The notes under the pieces are model-generated. The model ran no database searches, was not told where the DNA came from, and worked only from the letters and a program-made list of their open reading frames with translations. Positions 33,302 through 41,622 of a DNA stretch of 64,000 nt are shown here, piece after piece. Position numbers and translations under genes: made by a program. How positions within the stretch are numbered: the first letter of the stretch is position 1; each line of letters begins with the position of its first letter. Source of the stretch: Paenibacillus turicensis (GTDB taxonomy: Bacteria > Bacillota > Bacilli > Paenibacillales > Paenibacillaceae); the NCBI RefSeq assembly GCF_017873435.1, contig NZ_JAGGKG010000011.1:81630-145629 (forward strand), in the 5' to 3' direction.

Positions 33302-35200
33302 TTATGCTTTTAGGCTGTACAAAGGTTCGCCTTGTTTTACTTCAATGACCTGATTTTGCTCTAACGCACTATATTGATCAATATTTGTAATGATGACAGG
33401 TGTAATAATTTCATAACCAGCCTGTTTAATGGCGATATGATCAAACTCCATAAGTAAATCTCCAACCACAACTTGTGCCCCTGCTTTAACATGTGGAGTA
33501 AAGTGTTGTCCCTTTAATTTTACTGTATCGATACCGATATGGATTAGCATTTCTGCACCTTTATCACTAACGATACCAATGGCATGACCACTTTTAGATA
33601 CGGAGAACACTGTACCATTTACTGGGGCTACAACACGACCTTCGCTTGGTTCAATCGCAACACCTTTCCCCATAATTTCCTCAGAAAATGCTGGATCGGG
33701 AACTGCACTTAATAATTTTACTTCTCCAACGATAGGACTAAAAATTTCTTCATCTGCTACGGAAGCCTCTAGCTCGATTGAAATATCAGCATTTTTAGCA
33801 TCCACAGTTGGTTCCGCCACCACTTCAGTTACTACAGCCTCGACTTCATCTTCTTGAAAACCAATTACATAAGTAATTATTGCCGCTGCTACAAAACTGA
33901 TTAGCAGACCAATTAATGCGTAAATAAGTGTCGGGCCAATAAACATCGCAATACCAGGAAGACCAGCTAACCCACCCATAACATAAGCTTTAGTGCCAAA
34001 TGTACTCATAAATGCACCACCAATTGCGGCACCGATTAACGCAGCAATAAATGGCTTCTTAAATTTCATGTTAACACCATACATAGCTGGCTCAGTAATC
34101 CCCATTACAGCAGTAATACCTGTAGAAAATGCTAACGTTTTTGTTTTGGAATTACGACTCTTCCATGACACGCCAAATGCCGCTCCAGCTTGTGCAAGGT
34201 TTGCCGCTGCCATAAGAGGAATCATGTAGTCAAAACCAAGAGTAGCAATAGATCCGATCATGATAGGTACTAACGCATAATGCATACCTGTAATAATTAG
34301 CAAGGAGAATGTACCCCCAACTAGCAAGCCTGCAAATAATCCTGCATTGTTAAACAGCCAAGAAATACCGTCCGCTAAACCATTACCTGCAACAACACCA
34401 ATGGGTCCTACAGCAATTAGGGTAATAGGAACCATCACTAACATAGTTACTGTTGGAACTACAAGAAGCTTTAAGGAAGCATGTGTTACTTTGTCGATCG
34501 CTTTTTCAACATAAGATGCTAACCAAACTGCGATAACAATTGGAATAACAGATGAAGAATAAACAGCAGAGATAACATTAATATTAAGGAATGTTGCCTG
34601 TTCAGGTGCTCCTAATAATGCAGTAATGTCTGGATGCAATATCGCTGCTCCAATCCCTGCTGCAATATACATGTTACTTCCCAGTTTACGAGCGGCACTT
34701 ACTGCTAGCAGGATAGGTAGGAAATAAAATGCCCCATCCCCAATTGCCGCCATAATTTTGTAAGTAGAGCCTGTAGCTTCTATCCAATTAACCGCAACTA
34801 GAATGGCTAAAATCCCCTTAATCATACCTGCTCCAGTAATCGCTGGTAAGATTGGGGTAAACATGCCTGAAATAAAGTCTAATACGCCACTAACTGGGTT
34901 TTTAGCTTTTTTAGGCTTATCCTCTGAACGAGTTTCACCTTTGGAAGTAAATGCTGGAGACATATGCTTCATTAACTCCGTATATACTCCAGCTACTTCA
35001 TTCCCAATAATAACTTGGTATTGTCCCCCATTAAGCATGACGCCCATGACACCATCTAATTTTTCAATTTCCTTTTTGTTCGGAATGTTGTCATCATGCA
35101 AGTTAAAACGAAGACGGGTCATACAGTGTACCACTTGATCTACGTTTTCTTCGCCACCTACCATAGTTAATATGTCTTTAGACAACTTTACTTTATCCAT
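33302..35200 (-). CDS. bglP: Beta-glucoside-type PTS permease EIIBCA
   Basis: 632 residues from ATG 35200 (GGAGG eight bases upstream). The EIIB domain (about 1-90) has the phospho-cysteine in VVHCMTRLRF. The membrane EIIC domain spans about 105-455 with ten or so helices and GITEPAMYGV. A linker precedes the EIIA domain (about 490-632), with the phospho-histidine in MLIHIGIDTV. Single-chain BCA permeases of this type import and phosphorylate aryl-beta-glucosides, beta-glucans or sucrose-type sugars. The upstream licT and the RAT site (35311-35339) indicate beta-glucoside-type induction. No phospho-beta-glucosidase follows it. Confidence 0.92.
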   Translation of the reverse strand: MDKVKLSKDILTMVGGEENVDQVVHCMTRLRFNLHDDNIPNKKEIEKLDGVMGVMLNGGQYQVIIGNEVAGVYTELMKHMSPAFTSKGETRSEDKPKKAKNPVSGVLDFISGMFTPILPAITGAGMIKGILAILVAVNWIEATGSTYKIMAAIGDGAFYFLPILLAVSAARKLGSNMYIAAGIGAAILHPDITALLGAPEQATFLNINVISAVYSSSVIPIVIAVWLASYVEKAIDKVTHASLKLLVVPTVTMLVMVPITLIAVGPIGVVAGNGLADGISWLFNNAGLFAGLLVGGTFSLLIITGMHYALVPIMIGSIATLGFDYMIPLMAAANLAQAGAAFGVSWKSRNSKTKTLAFSTGITAVMGITEPAMYGVNMKFKKPFIAALIGAAIGGAFMSTFGTKAYVMGGLAGLPGIAMFIGPTLIYALIGLLISFVAAAIITYVIGFQEDEVEAVVTEVVAEPTVDAKNADISIELEASVADEEIFSPIVGEVKLLSAVPDPAFSEEIMGKGVAIEPSEGRVVAPVNGTVFSVSKSGHAIGIVSDKGAEMLIHIGIDTVKLKGQHFTPHVKAGAQVVVGDLLMEFDHIAIKQAGYEIITPVIITNIDQYSALEQNQVIEVKQGEPLYSLKA

Positions 35201-35252
35201 CTTTTTATCCTCCTGCACCATCAATTTAAGTTTAAAGTTAAAATTCCCCATT

Positions 35253-35314
35253 AAAAAAACCCGAATATTTAATTACTCTCAAACGTCACGTTTGCAGTAA
35301 TAAACATTCAGGTT
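35253..35314 (-). terminator. Leader terminator of bglP, overlapped by RAT2
   Basis: On the minus strand a long stem (35259-35278 with 35296-35314) with an inner AAACGT/ACGTTT (35281-35293) is followed by T7. Its 5' end shares the AAACC of the RAT site, so the two folds exclude one another. Confidence 0.85.
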
Positions 35315-35339
35315 TTGCCCATAAGCTCGGTTACAATCC
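35311..35339 (-). promoter_or_regulatory. RAT2, LicT-type ribonucleic antiterminator site before bglP
   Basis: A 29-base minus-strand site with the conserved flanks GGATTGTAACCG and GGGCAAAACC known for LicT/SacY/BglG binding. It lies two bases after the licT stop codon, allowing bglP to be regulated separately from licT. Confidence 0.9.
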
Positions 35340-35341
35340 TG

Positions 35342-36181
35342 TTATTCACTTTTAACTACACGCTCTATATGAATCGTCAAATACAACATTTCTTCATTGG
35401 ATAAAGATCGACCATATATTTTCTGAGCATAATCTTTAATTTTCTCTGCACAAGCATAGGATGAGCTGTATTGTTGCTTAACCATATCATGCAAGGAGTT
35501 GTCAGTTTCTTTGTTGCTGCTTGGAGTACCTGATAAAATTCGTTGCGCAAAAAACTTTAAATGGGTTAAAAAACGATAATAGCTTAGAGACTCTTCATCT
35601 AAATCTATAACAAACGATCTTCTAACGATATTGATAATATCTTTAACAATATTCGTCATCGTTACTGTATCCCGCATCTCCACATTAAGTTGTGCATTCA
35701 CAAGATGTAACGCAATAAAACCGCCTTCATCTTCAGGAAGTGTTACCCCTAATTTATCTGTAATAATCCCTAACGCTTTTACGCCAATCGCATATTCTTT
35801 ACGGTACATTCTTTTTATTTCCCAGAGGAGGGCATTTTTAATTTCCATACCTAACCGATAGCGTTCGATTGCAAAATGAATATGATCTGTTAGAGAGATA
35901 TAGATACTATCATGAAGTTTCCCACCTAAAACACCTTGCGCATATTGGATAATTTCATCAGATATATCCATATACTCCATGGGAATATCAGAAAGTAAAG
36001 TCATGAGTTTTTGAGAAACTTCACGATTTTCTAAAGTGAAAATTTTCTCGATCCGCTCTTCTTCAATCTCATCCCCTGGCTGCTTCTTAAAAGCTATACC
36101 TCTACCCATTATCACTGATTCTTTGTGTTGATCGTCAATAACAGTAATGACGTTGTTATTCAACACTTTGGCTATTCTCAT
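35342..36181 (-). CDS. licT: LicT/BglG-family transcriptional antiterminator
   Basis: 279 residues from ATG 36181 (AAGGTG upstream). The N-terminal RNA-binding CAT domain (about 1-55: RIAKVLNNNVITVID, GRGIAFKK) is followed by PRD1 (about 65-170) and PRD2 (about 172-279). The conserved PRD histidines are in SLTDHIHFAIERY, FIALHLVNAQ and YLTIHIERV. When dephosphorylated by the cognate PTS sugar flux it binds RAT hairpins and prevents termination. The three RAT sites in this window are its likely targets. It is itself preceded by RAT1. Confidence 0.94.
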   Translation of the reverse strand: MRIAKVLNNNVITVIDDQHKESVIMGRGIAFKKQPGDEIEEERIEKIFTLENREVSQKLMTLLSDIPMEYMDISDEIIQYAQGVLGGKLHDSIYISLTDHIHFAIERYRLGMEIKNALLWEIKRMYRKEYAIGVKALGIITDKLGVTLPEDEGGFIALHLVNAQLNVEMRDTVTMTNIVKDIINIVRRSFVIDLDEESLSYYRFLTHLKFFAQRILSGTPSSNKETDNSLHDMVKQQYSSSYACAEKIKDYAQKIYGRSLSNEEMLYLTIHIERVVKSE

Positions 36182-36240
36182 CCCCATCACCTTAGAACAC
36201 TATTTGTAGTATGAAAAAACGCTTACCTCTAGACTCTATA

Positions 36241-36292
36241 AAAAGCAAAAGCAAAACCCAAACCGACACATGGTGCCTGTTTATGGTTTTGC
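36241..36292 (-). terminator. Leader terminator of licT
   Basis: GCAAAACC (36285-36292) pairs with GGTTTTGC, whose complement lies at 36251-36258, followed on the minus strand by a T-rich run. It competes with RAT1. Confidence 0.75.
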
Positions 36293-36313
36293 CTGATATT
36301 TCAGTAACAATCC
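36285..36313 (-). promoter_or_regulatory. RAT1, LicT-type antiterminator site before licT
   Basis: A 29-base minus-strand site with GGATTGTTACTG at one end and CAGGCAAAACC at the other, matching the RAT consensus closely. It predicts autoregulation of licT. Confidence 0.9.
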
Positions 36314-36346
36314 ATGTTAGTAAGTGTGTCTATTTGGTTCTATAAC

Positions 36347-36375
36347 ATACTATCACACTCATCTTAGGTTGACAA
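36347..36375 (-). promoter_or_regulatory. Promoter of the licT-bglP operon
   Basis: On the minus strand, TTGTCA (36370-36375), a 17-base spacer and TAGTAT (36347-36352), placing RAT1 about 30 bases into the transcript. Confidence 0.65.
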
Positions 36376-36408
36376 CTCTTATCGACAAACACTTACAGCA
36401 TCAATACA

Positions 36409-36894
36409 TTAATTTACCAAATAACTGCTTGTCACTCTTTCCCCTTGCTCTTTTACACCATCTTTAATCGTCCAATGTTTAGATTTAACTCTATAATAAT
36501 ATCCAGTAGATACTTTTCTATCATTAGTAGCAATAAGATAACTAGCATTTGATTTCGTAGAAGCCCCACTAGAATATACATCAAGCCATACAGAACCATC
36601 CCATCTTTGTAGAACAAAGCTTAGACCAACAGTTGAAACTTTAGATTTTGCATTGGTTTCAACACTAATCGTAATATTGCCATCTTTTTTATTTGTAATG
36701 ATTGCAGAACCGTTTTCTAAACTCTTAAAAGTAGGATCAAACACTGAAAAGGGCGTAATAATAATTCCTGATGGCTTCATTTGCTGAGCAGTGGGCAATG
36801 ACGCTGCCTGTACGGCTGCACTAATGGAAATTGTACCAAAAACAACTACACTTGCTAGCATTACAGCTTTTTTAAGATTAGAATTTTTCTTCAT
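36409..36894 (-). CDS. Secreted protein of unknown function (DUF6147-like)
   Basis: 161 residues from ATG 36894 (GAAGG eight bases upstream; the frame extends 14 codons further). The N-terminus is a clear Sec signal peptide (KKNSNLKK, hydrophobic core, likely cleavage after AVQA). The mature part is a predicted beta sandwich of about 130 residues with many Ser, Thr and Lys (ISVETNAKS, GLSFVLQRWDG, YYYRVKSKHW). It resembles small exported Bacillus proteins of the DUF6147 type in pattern. Not obviously part of either neighbour operon. Confidence 0.65.
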   Translation of the reverse strand: MKKNSNLKKAVMLASVVVFGTISISAAVQAASLPTAQQMKPSGIIITPFSVFDPTFKSLENGSAIITNKKDGNITISVETNAKSKVSTVGLSFVLQRWDGSVWLDVYSSGASTKSNASYLIATNDRKVSTGYYYRVKSKHWTIKDGVKEQGERVTSSYLVN

Positions 36895-36986
36895 ATTGAT
36901 TGCCTTCTTTCCTTTTATAGTAAAAATAGCATTCAATATAACAACGATTACAAACGCCTATAAGTTTCCTTTATTCGAATTTATAT

Positions 36987-37883
36987 CTATTTTTTTATTT
37001 TCACGCTCATCTCTTTAACAAAAACAGCCGTTCCCCGAATTGTAACGTCCATGTCATGTTGATTGCGGCTTACCTTCACTTCAACTTTTCCCTCTCTTCC
37101 CATCTCATGCCCTTGCTCAACTACAAATTGAATCTCATTCGCCTCTTGATCGACATAGTTTAAATAATATGCTCCCATGACCCCAGAGGCAGTGCCTGTT
37201 ACTGGGTCCTCTGTTGTCCCAGAATATGGTGAAGAAAAATGCCTCGCATGCATCATGTTATCAGTATCACGAGTTTCAAAGCAAAAGGGATGTAACGATG
37301 CTTTAGGGTTTTCTAACAAAATATTAGGAAACTGGGAGGAATCTGGTTTCATTTTGGCAAAAGCACTCAGATGACCTATAGGGATTAGCAAAGTCCATGT
37401 ACCTGTACTTCCATATACAATTGGCTTACTTAGGTCTACATCATCTGCAGTCAAATTAATCGCACCTGCAAGCTTCTCTATATCACCTTTGAATGGTACA
37501 AAACGTGGTTGGTCCTGTTTCATTTCAATAAGTAATGTATCACCATCTCGCTCAAACTGAATCGGAAGTACACCTACTTTTGTTTCAATTGTGATGGCGT
37601 CCTTCCCCTCTAATAAACCACGACTCTTCATGCCATAAAGCGCTGCCATTGTTGCATGTCCACAAAGATTAATCTCATGACCTGGTGTATAATAACGTAG
37701 CCGAACATCTGCCGTTTCAGATTTTAATATAAAGACGGTCTCGTTAAACCCCACTTCATATGCTATCTGCTGCATTTCAGCTTCACTTAGATGGTCCGCT
37801 TCGAAAACAACTCCTGCTGGGTTGCCTTTGTCCGGAACGTTTGAGAAAGCATCATAGTGATACACTTGAATGGTGCGCTTCAT
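36987..37883 (-). CDS. PhzF-family isomerase/epimerase
   Basis: 298 residues. The PhzF fold is indicated by the opening VYHYDAFSNVPDKGNPAGVV, the active-site glutamate in FNETVFI (about residue 48), TPGHEINLCGHATMA (about 66-80) and the C-terminal half EDPVTGTASGVMGAYY. Some family members act in phenazine synthesis; most, including this one, have unknown isomerase substrates. No phenazine genes are nearby. GAGGAT precedes the ATG. Confidence 0.9.
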   Translation of the reverse strand: MKRTIQVYHYDAFSNVPDKGNPAGVVFEADHLSEAEMQQIAYEVGFNETVFILKSETADVRLRYYTPGHEINLCGHATMAALYGMKSRGLLEGKDAITIETKVGVLPIQFERDGDTLLIEMKQDQPRFVPFKGDIEKLAGAINLTADDVDLSKPIVYGSTGTWTLLIPIGHLSAFAKMKPDSSQFPNILLENPKASLHPFCFETRDTDNMMHARHFSSPYSGTTEDPVTGTASGVMGAYYLNYVDQEANEIQFVVEQGHEMGREGKVEVKVSRNQHDMDVTIRGTAVFVKEMSVKIKK

Positions 37884-37937
37884 GTTATCATCCTCTTCTC
37901 TTTAAATATAATGATGTATGGTAAAAAAGTTTGAGTT

Positions 37938-39293
37938 TTATTTGGATACTCGAGTGATTTTCCAGTCTTCATAAAAACGATATTTCCCAGAATGATAACC
38001 TTCTGTATCTTCTAGCCATGAAACGTAATCATCATTCATTGAGGTCACTAGTTCACCCTTATAAACTAAACCCGACGCATTATACACATATACATACAAA
38101 TGTCTGTAGCCTTCTTTTGCCTTAACCTCGGTAGCTTGTTCCACGTCTTGTACTTGATCATTTTGTACCTCTTGATTTTCTGTCTGCTCATGCTCCATAC
38201 GAATAAGATATAAATGATTTTGTATGTAAGCCACTTGCCGAACACCAATAAGATCAGTCGCTGATTCCCTTGGATTGCTAAAAGATGACTTCAAAACTGA
38301 TAGCAAGCTTACGTTGTGTTTCATATCTATAGTTACAAATAATACATCTCGACTACTCTGTCCCGCTGTCAAGAGATTAAAGCTCAAATTCAATACACCA
38401 TTGTCCTCATCTCGATAAGTGTTATAGCCATAGGACTGCACAACTGTTTTTCCCTCTAAAGACGAATTTTCGACAATATCGTTTAGATCAGTTTGTAAAT
38501 ATACATCCTTAACTTCAACCATCCCTGTCTCTTTACCGGAAACGCTATCATAAGCTTGAATAACTAGTTTTCCATCCTTAGACATAACAACTGCCAATTG
38601 TTTACCAACCGATTCTAAACCCAAAACCTCAATATTTCTCGGTTGTTCTTTCTGAGTTAAAAGTGCATTCTCCTTTAAATCAATTGTAGCAAGCTTACGT
38701 GAGCTGGATTCGTCCTTTTTTTGTTTAAAATCTAATTGATAAATGCTATTTATACCCGCATATGCTGCATTATTAGGCACGATAAAATACATTTTATCAT
38801 CGACATCCGTTAAACCATACTCTAGCGGATTGGTGAACTTAGTATTTGCCAGCTTGTCATCCTTAACTTTCCCCAATTGATAGGCTAGAGAGGACGGCAC
38901 TACTGCACTTCGAGTCTGCCCCTTACCTTCTTTACTTTGATCTTCTTCTAGAATCTCAAAATTTTGTTCCCCATACACTGTATAATATTTATCGCCAACT
39001 CCTAATTTATCACCTAATGTATAGGGTCTTAATGAGATTGGCTGCTGCTTACGAAAATATTGTGTGGTTGCCTTCACCTCATGCCCGATCCAATCAAAGG
39101 AGGTTGCTTGCTTTCCATTTCGCAATACGCCATTTATTTTTACCTGTGATAATAGGGATGAATCACCTGATATATCCTTTACAACAAAGGATTCTTCCTT
39201 CTTCTTATCAAAAACACCCGTATACCAAATTACAACGACAGCTAGTACTGTCATTACTGCTAATGCAGCCATTATCCATCTTGACCTGCCCAT
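37938..39293 (-). CDS. Membrane-anchored extracytoplasmic protein of unknown function
   Basis: 451 residues with a single N-terminal transmembrane helix (about residues 6-25) and the rest outside the cell. The ectodomain has repeated short beta stretches ending in Asp-Gly or Asp-Asn turns and no cysteines, suggesting a beta-propeller-like or WD-like fold, but I recognise no family. GGAGGG lies just before the ATG. It begins 41 bases after the second TPR-like protein and is probably in the same transcript, which may link it to the HSP90-like system. Confidence 0.65.
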   Translation of the reverse strand: MGRSRWIMAALAVMTVLAVVVIWYTGVFDKKKEESFVVKDISGDSSLLSQVKINGVLRNGKQATSFDWIGHEVKATTQYFRKQQPISLRPYTLGDKLGVGDKYYTVYGEQNFEILEEDQSKEGKGQTRSAVVPSSLAYQLGKVKDDKLANTKFTNPLEYGLTDVDDKMYFIVPNNAAYAGINSIYQLDFKQKKDESSSRKLATIDLKENALLTQKEQPRNIEVLGLESVGKQLAVVMSKDGKLVIQAYDSVSGKETGMVEVKDVYLQTDLNDIVENSSLEGKTVVQSYGYNTYRDEDNGVLNLSFNLLTAGQSSRDVLFVTIDMKHNVSLLSVLKSSFSNPRESATDLIGVRQVAYIQNHLYLIRMEHEQTENQEVQNDQVQDVEQATEVKAKEGYRHLYVYVYNASGLVYKGELVTSMNDDYVSWLEDTEGYHSGKYRFYEDWKITRVSK

Positions 39294-39334
39294 AAACTCC
39301 CTCCAATAGAAAATAATTTGACTTTTAATAAATG

Positions 39335-40438
39335 TTAGAGGTTTATCGAATCATTATTTAGCTCGGAGAACTGGCATAACTCTAATATCTCATTTGAACG
39401 ATAATGGTTCCCATTTCTTTGATCATATTTATACGCATAGTCCAACGCTATATTTTTGTAATATTTCCCCAATGCGGTTACTTCACGACTTAGATGTAAA
39501 CAAGGATGCTCCAAAGGAAGTCGCACATCAAATTGTATATTTTCTTGCTCTAGACGTGAAAACAATTTTGACGCGAAGGCACTAAAATACATGATATTCT
39601 CAGGGTCCTCTTGGTTTAATGAGTGAACCACGTTTTCCTCAAATATCTCCAATGCTTTAATAGGATCAGTGTAAGTCAAATATCTTATATGTAACCCAAA
39701 CTGAAATAAATAGTCTCGACTTCCCTTTATTAGTTTATAACCTTTACGTTGCCATTCATCTGCTTCTTCCTTTCGTCCTAAACGTAACAATGTCAATAAC
39801 ACCAATGGAATCGTGGTCTGTAAACTTACATCACACTTTAATTTCTCAGTAAGAATCGGTTCCGCTGCGTGTAATATTCCTTCATCATTATCTGATATTG
39901 CTTGAATAACTATGTGCGAGGCTTGTTCACATGCTTGACAATTACTCATTTCATCCCTTTCCATCGTCTGCACTAGCTTATAATATTCGATTCCTTCTTC
40001 TAGATCACCCATATTAATTAAAACTATCATTTTATGATAATAATAGGTTCGATCACTATAACCTTCAGCAGCAAAACGAAGCTTCATATCCTCAAGTAAG
40101 TTTTCGATCTGTGTTCGATTAACCTCCGGAAAGCAGGTAATATTACCTAAAATATATTTATATTTCCACAATAATGAATAACCACTAAGCAATTCAGGAT
40201 ATTTATCCTTCATCCCTACGAGCCATGAAAAAGCAACCAATGCTTTTAAAGGATATCCTTCAAAGTTGCATAAATCTACCATTTCCTCCCTTGCCTTAAA
40301 CCCTTGCTCAATGTCTTCTCGCATATCTGCCACTCTAACCGCCTGCTCTAACAAAGCAAGCTTTGCATCCCCATCTGGTAAACGTAACGCTTGATCCATC
40401 AGTTCATCAAAGTCCATTTCATTTAAGTAACTGCTCAT
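39335..40438 (-). CDS. TPR-like helical repeat protein, paralogue B
   Basis: 367 residues, all alpha helical, with repeat-like blocks typical of tetratricopeptide folds. It is clearly homologous to the next gene upstream (40531-41622) along its whole length. Shared blocks include MDFDELM, AVRVAD, DIEQGF, GYPLKALVAFSW, GYSDR, MERDEMS with a CxxCEQ pair, LRLGRKEEAD, KGYKLIKG, TDPIKALE and HPCLHLS. The function is unknown. A terminator (40477-40510) separates it from paralogue A, so it may have its own promoter or depend on read-through. AAGGG precedes the ATG. Confidence 0.75.
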   Translation of the reverse strand: MSSYLNEMDFDELMDQALRLPDGDAKLALLEQAVRVADMREDIEQGFKAREEMVDLCNFEGYPLKALVAFSWLVGMKDKYPELLSGYSLLWKYKYILGNITCFPEVNRTQIENLLEDMKLRFAAEGYSDRTYYYHKMIVLINMGDLEEGIEYYKLVQTMERDEMSNCQACEQASHIVIQAISDNDEGILHAAEPILTEKLKCDVSLQTTIPLVLLTLLRLGRKEEADEWQRKGYKLIKGSRDYLFQFGLHIRYLTYTDPIKALEIFEENVVHSLNQEDPENIMYFSAFASKLFSRLEQENIQFDVRLPLEHPCLHLSREVTALGKYYKNIALDYAYKYDQRNGNHYRSNEILELCQFSELNNDSINL

Positions 40439-40476
40439 GGGGTTCCCTTCTTTTCTTGATAGTTTTACTTTGAAAA

Positions 40477-40510
40477 AAAGTCCAAGCTCCTTAATAAGAA
40501 GTTGGACTTT
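40477..40510 (-). terminator. Terminator between the two TPR-like genes
   Basis: AAAGTCCAA (40477-40485) pairs with TTGGACTTT (40502-40510), with a T run on the minus strand. It may set different expression levels for the two paralogues. Confidence 0.8.
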
Positions 40511-40530
40511 TTAAAAGTGTACAATCAGTA

Positions 40531-41622
40531 TTATTGTAAGCGATAGGTGGATAATTTTTCAACTAGTGTTACATAGTAACTATTTTTGTTTCTGTGGTCT
40601 AGCTTTTCAGCAGTGGCAAGCGCTAGCGACTTGAAATATCGTGACAAGGCTTGCACATCACTACTTAAATGCTCACATGGATGACCTGTAGGCAATTTAA
40701 TTTGGTAATTGATATTTTCTTCTGCAAGTCTACTAAACAAGTTAGCGGAATGCGCATTAAAAATCATCACATCTAATGGATTTTCATGATCCATAGAAGA
40801 AGTAATGTACTCCTCAAACACTTCTAACCCTTTAATCGGATCAGTTAACGTTAAGTAACCTACATGTTCTCCTTGATGATATAAAAAGTCTCGATTCCCT
40901 TTAATTAATTTGTAGCCCTTCCGCTGTAATTTATCTGCTTCCTCCTTACGTCCTAAACGAAGCAATGGGAATAATACTTTACTAATCGTAACATGTGGCA
41001 CCTCACCACAGCTCATCCCACCATGAAGGATTGGCTCAGCAGCAGCGATTGTCCCTTCGTCATCACCTAGCTTAGACATGAACTCAACTAATCTATTTTG
41101 CTCACAAGCTAAGCAATCGCTCATATCATCACGTTCCATCGATTTTACAATATCCCACTCCGCTTGCGCAGCTTCCAGCTCACCAAATTCTGTAAATGTA
41201 TGTGCCTTATAGTAATGATAAGAACGGTCGCTGTAACCCGAAGCTAAATATCTTGTCTTCATATCTGCTAACAGATTATCAATTTGTGTGCGACTAATGT
41301 CAGCAAAGGAAGTAATGCGATCAAGCACCCATTTGTAAGACCACAATAATGAATATTCATCAAAAAGCTCAGGGTTTTTATCATATTGACCTAATTGCCA
41401 TGAAAATGCGACTAACGCCTTCATTGGGTAACCATGAAAGCTCCCAAATTCCACGATTTCACTTCTAGCTTCAAAACCTTGTTCGATATCTCCAGCAGCA
41501 TCTGCAACACGCACTGCTTGCTCTAATATGTCCAGTTTTGCTTTCCCATCGGGCAAGCTATAGGCTTCTTCCATTAATTCATCAAAGTCCATTTCAGCAT
41601 AGTTCATATTAATTTTCTCCAC
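40531..41622 (-). CDS. TPR-like helical repeat protein, paralogue A
   Basis: 363 residues, alpha helical, tetratricopeptide-like, homologous throughout to paralogue B. It has the conserved DMSDCLACEQ segment (about residues 193-202), whose two cysteines are also kept in the paralogue. Its start overlaps the end of the HSP90-like gene by 14 bases, so translation is coupled. TPR proteins commonly bind HSP90 or its clients, so a co-chaperone role is a reasonable inference, though eukaryotic TPR co-chaperones use an MEEVD tail that this HSP90-like protein lacks. Confidence 0.78.
   Translation of the reverse strand: MEKINMNYAEMDFDELMEEAYSLPDGKAKLDILEQAVRVADAAGDIEQGFEARSEIVEFGSFHGYPMKALVAFSWQLGQYDKNPELFDEYSLLWSYKWVLDRITSFADISRTQIDNLLADMKTRYLASGYSDRSYHYYKAHTFTEFGELEAAQAEWDIVKSMERDDMSDCLACEQNRLVEFMSKLGDDEGTIAAAEPILHGGMSCGEVPHVTISKVLFPLLRLGRKEEADKLQRKGYKLIKGNRDFLYHQGEHVGYLTLTDPIKGLEVFEEYITSSMDHENPLDVMIFNAHSANLFSRLAEENINYQIKLPTGHPCEHLSSDVQALSRYFKSLALATAEKLDHRNKNSYYVTLVEKLSTYRLQ

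Noticed and set aside
34803..35138. 111-residue plus-strand open frame
   Set aside because: Antisense to the EIIC/EIIB part of bglP; no start context.
36209..36224. cre-like sequence upstream of licT (reverse of GGTAAGCGTTTTTTCA)
   Set aside because: It has extra bases and mismatches relative to the cre consensus, unlike the perfect site at 49758-49771, so I did not call it.
36987..37883. Phenazine biosynthesis
   Set aside because: PhzF-family proteins are widespread isomerases, and no other phz genes are near.
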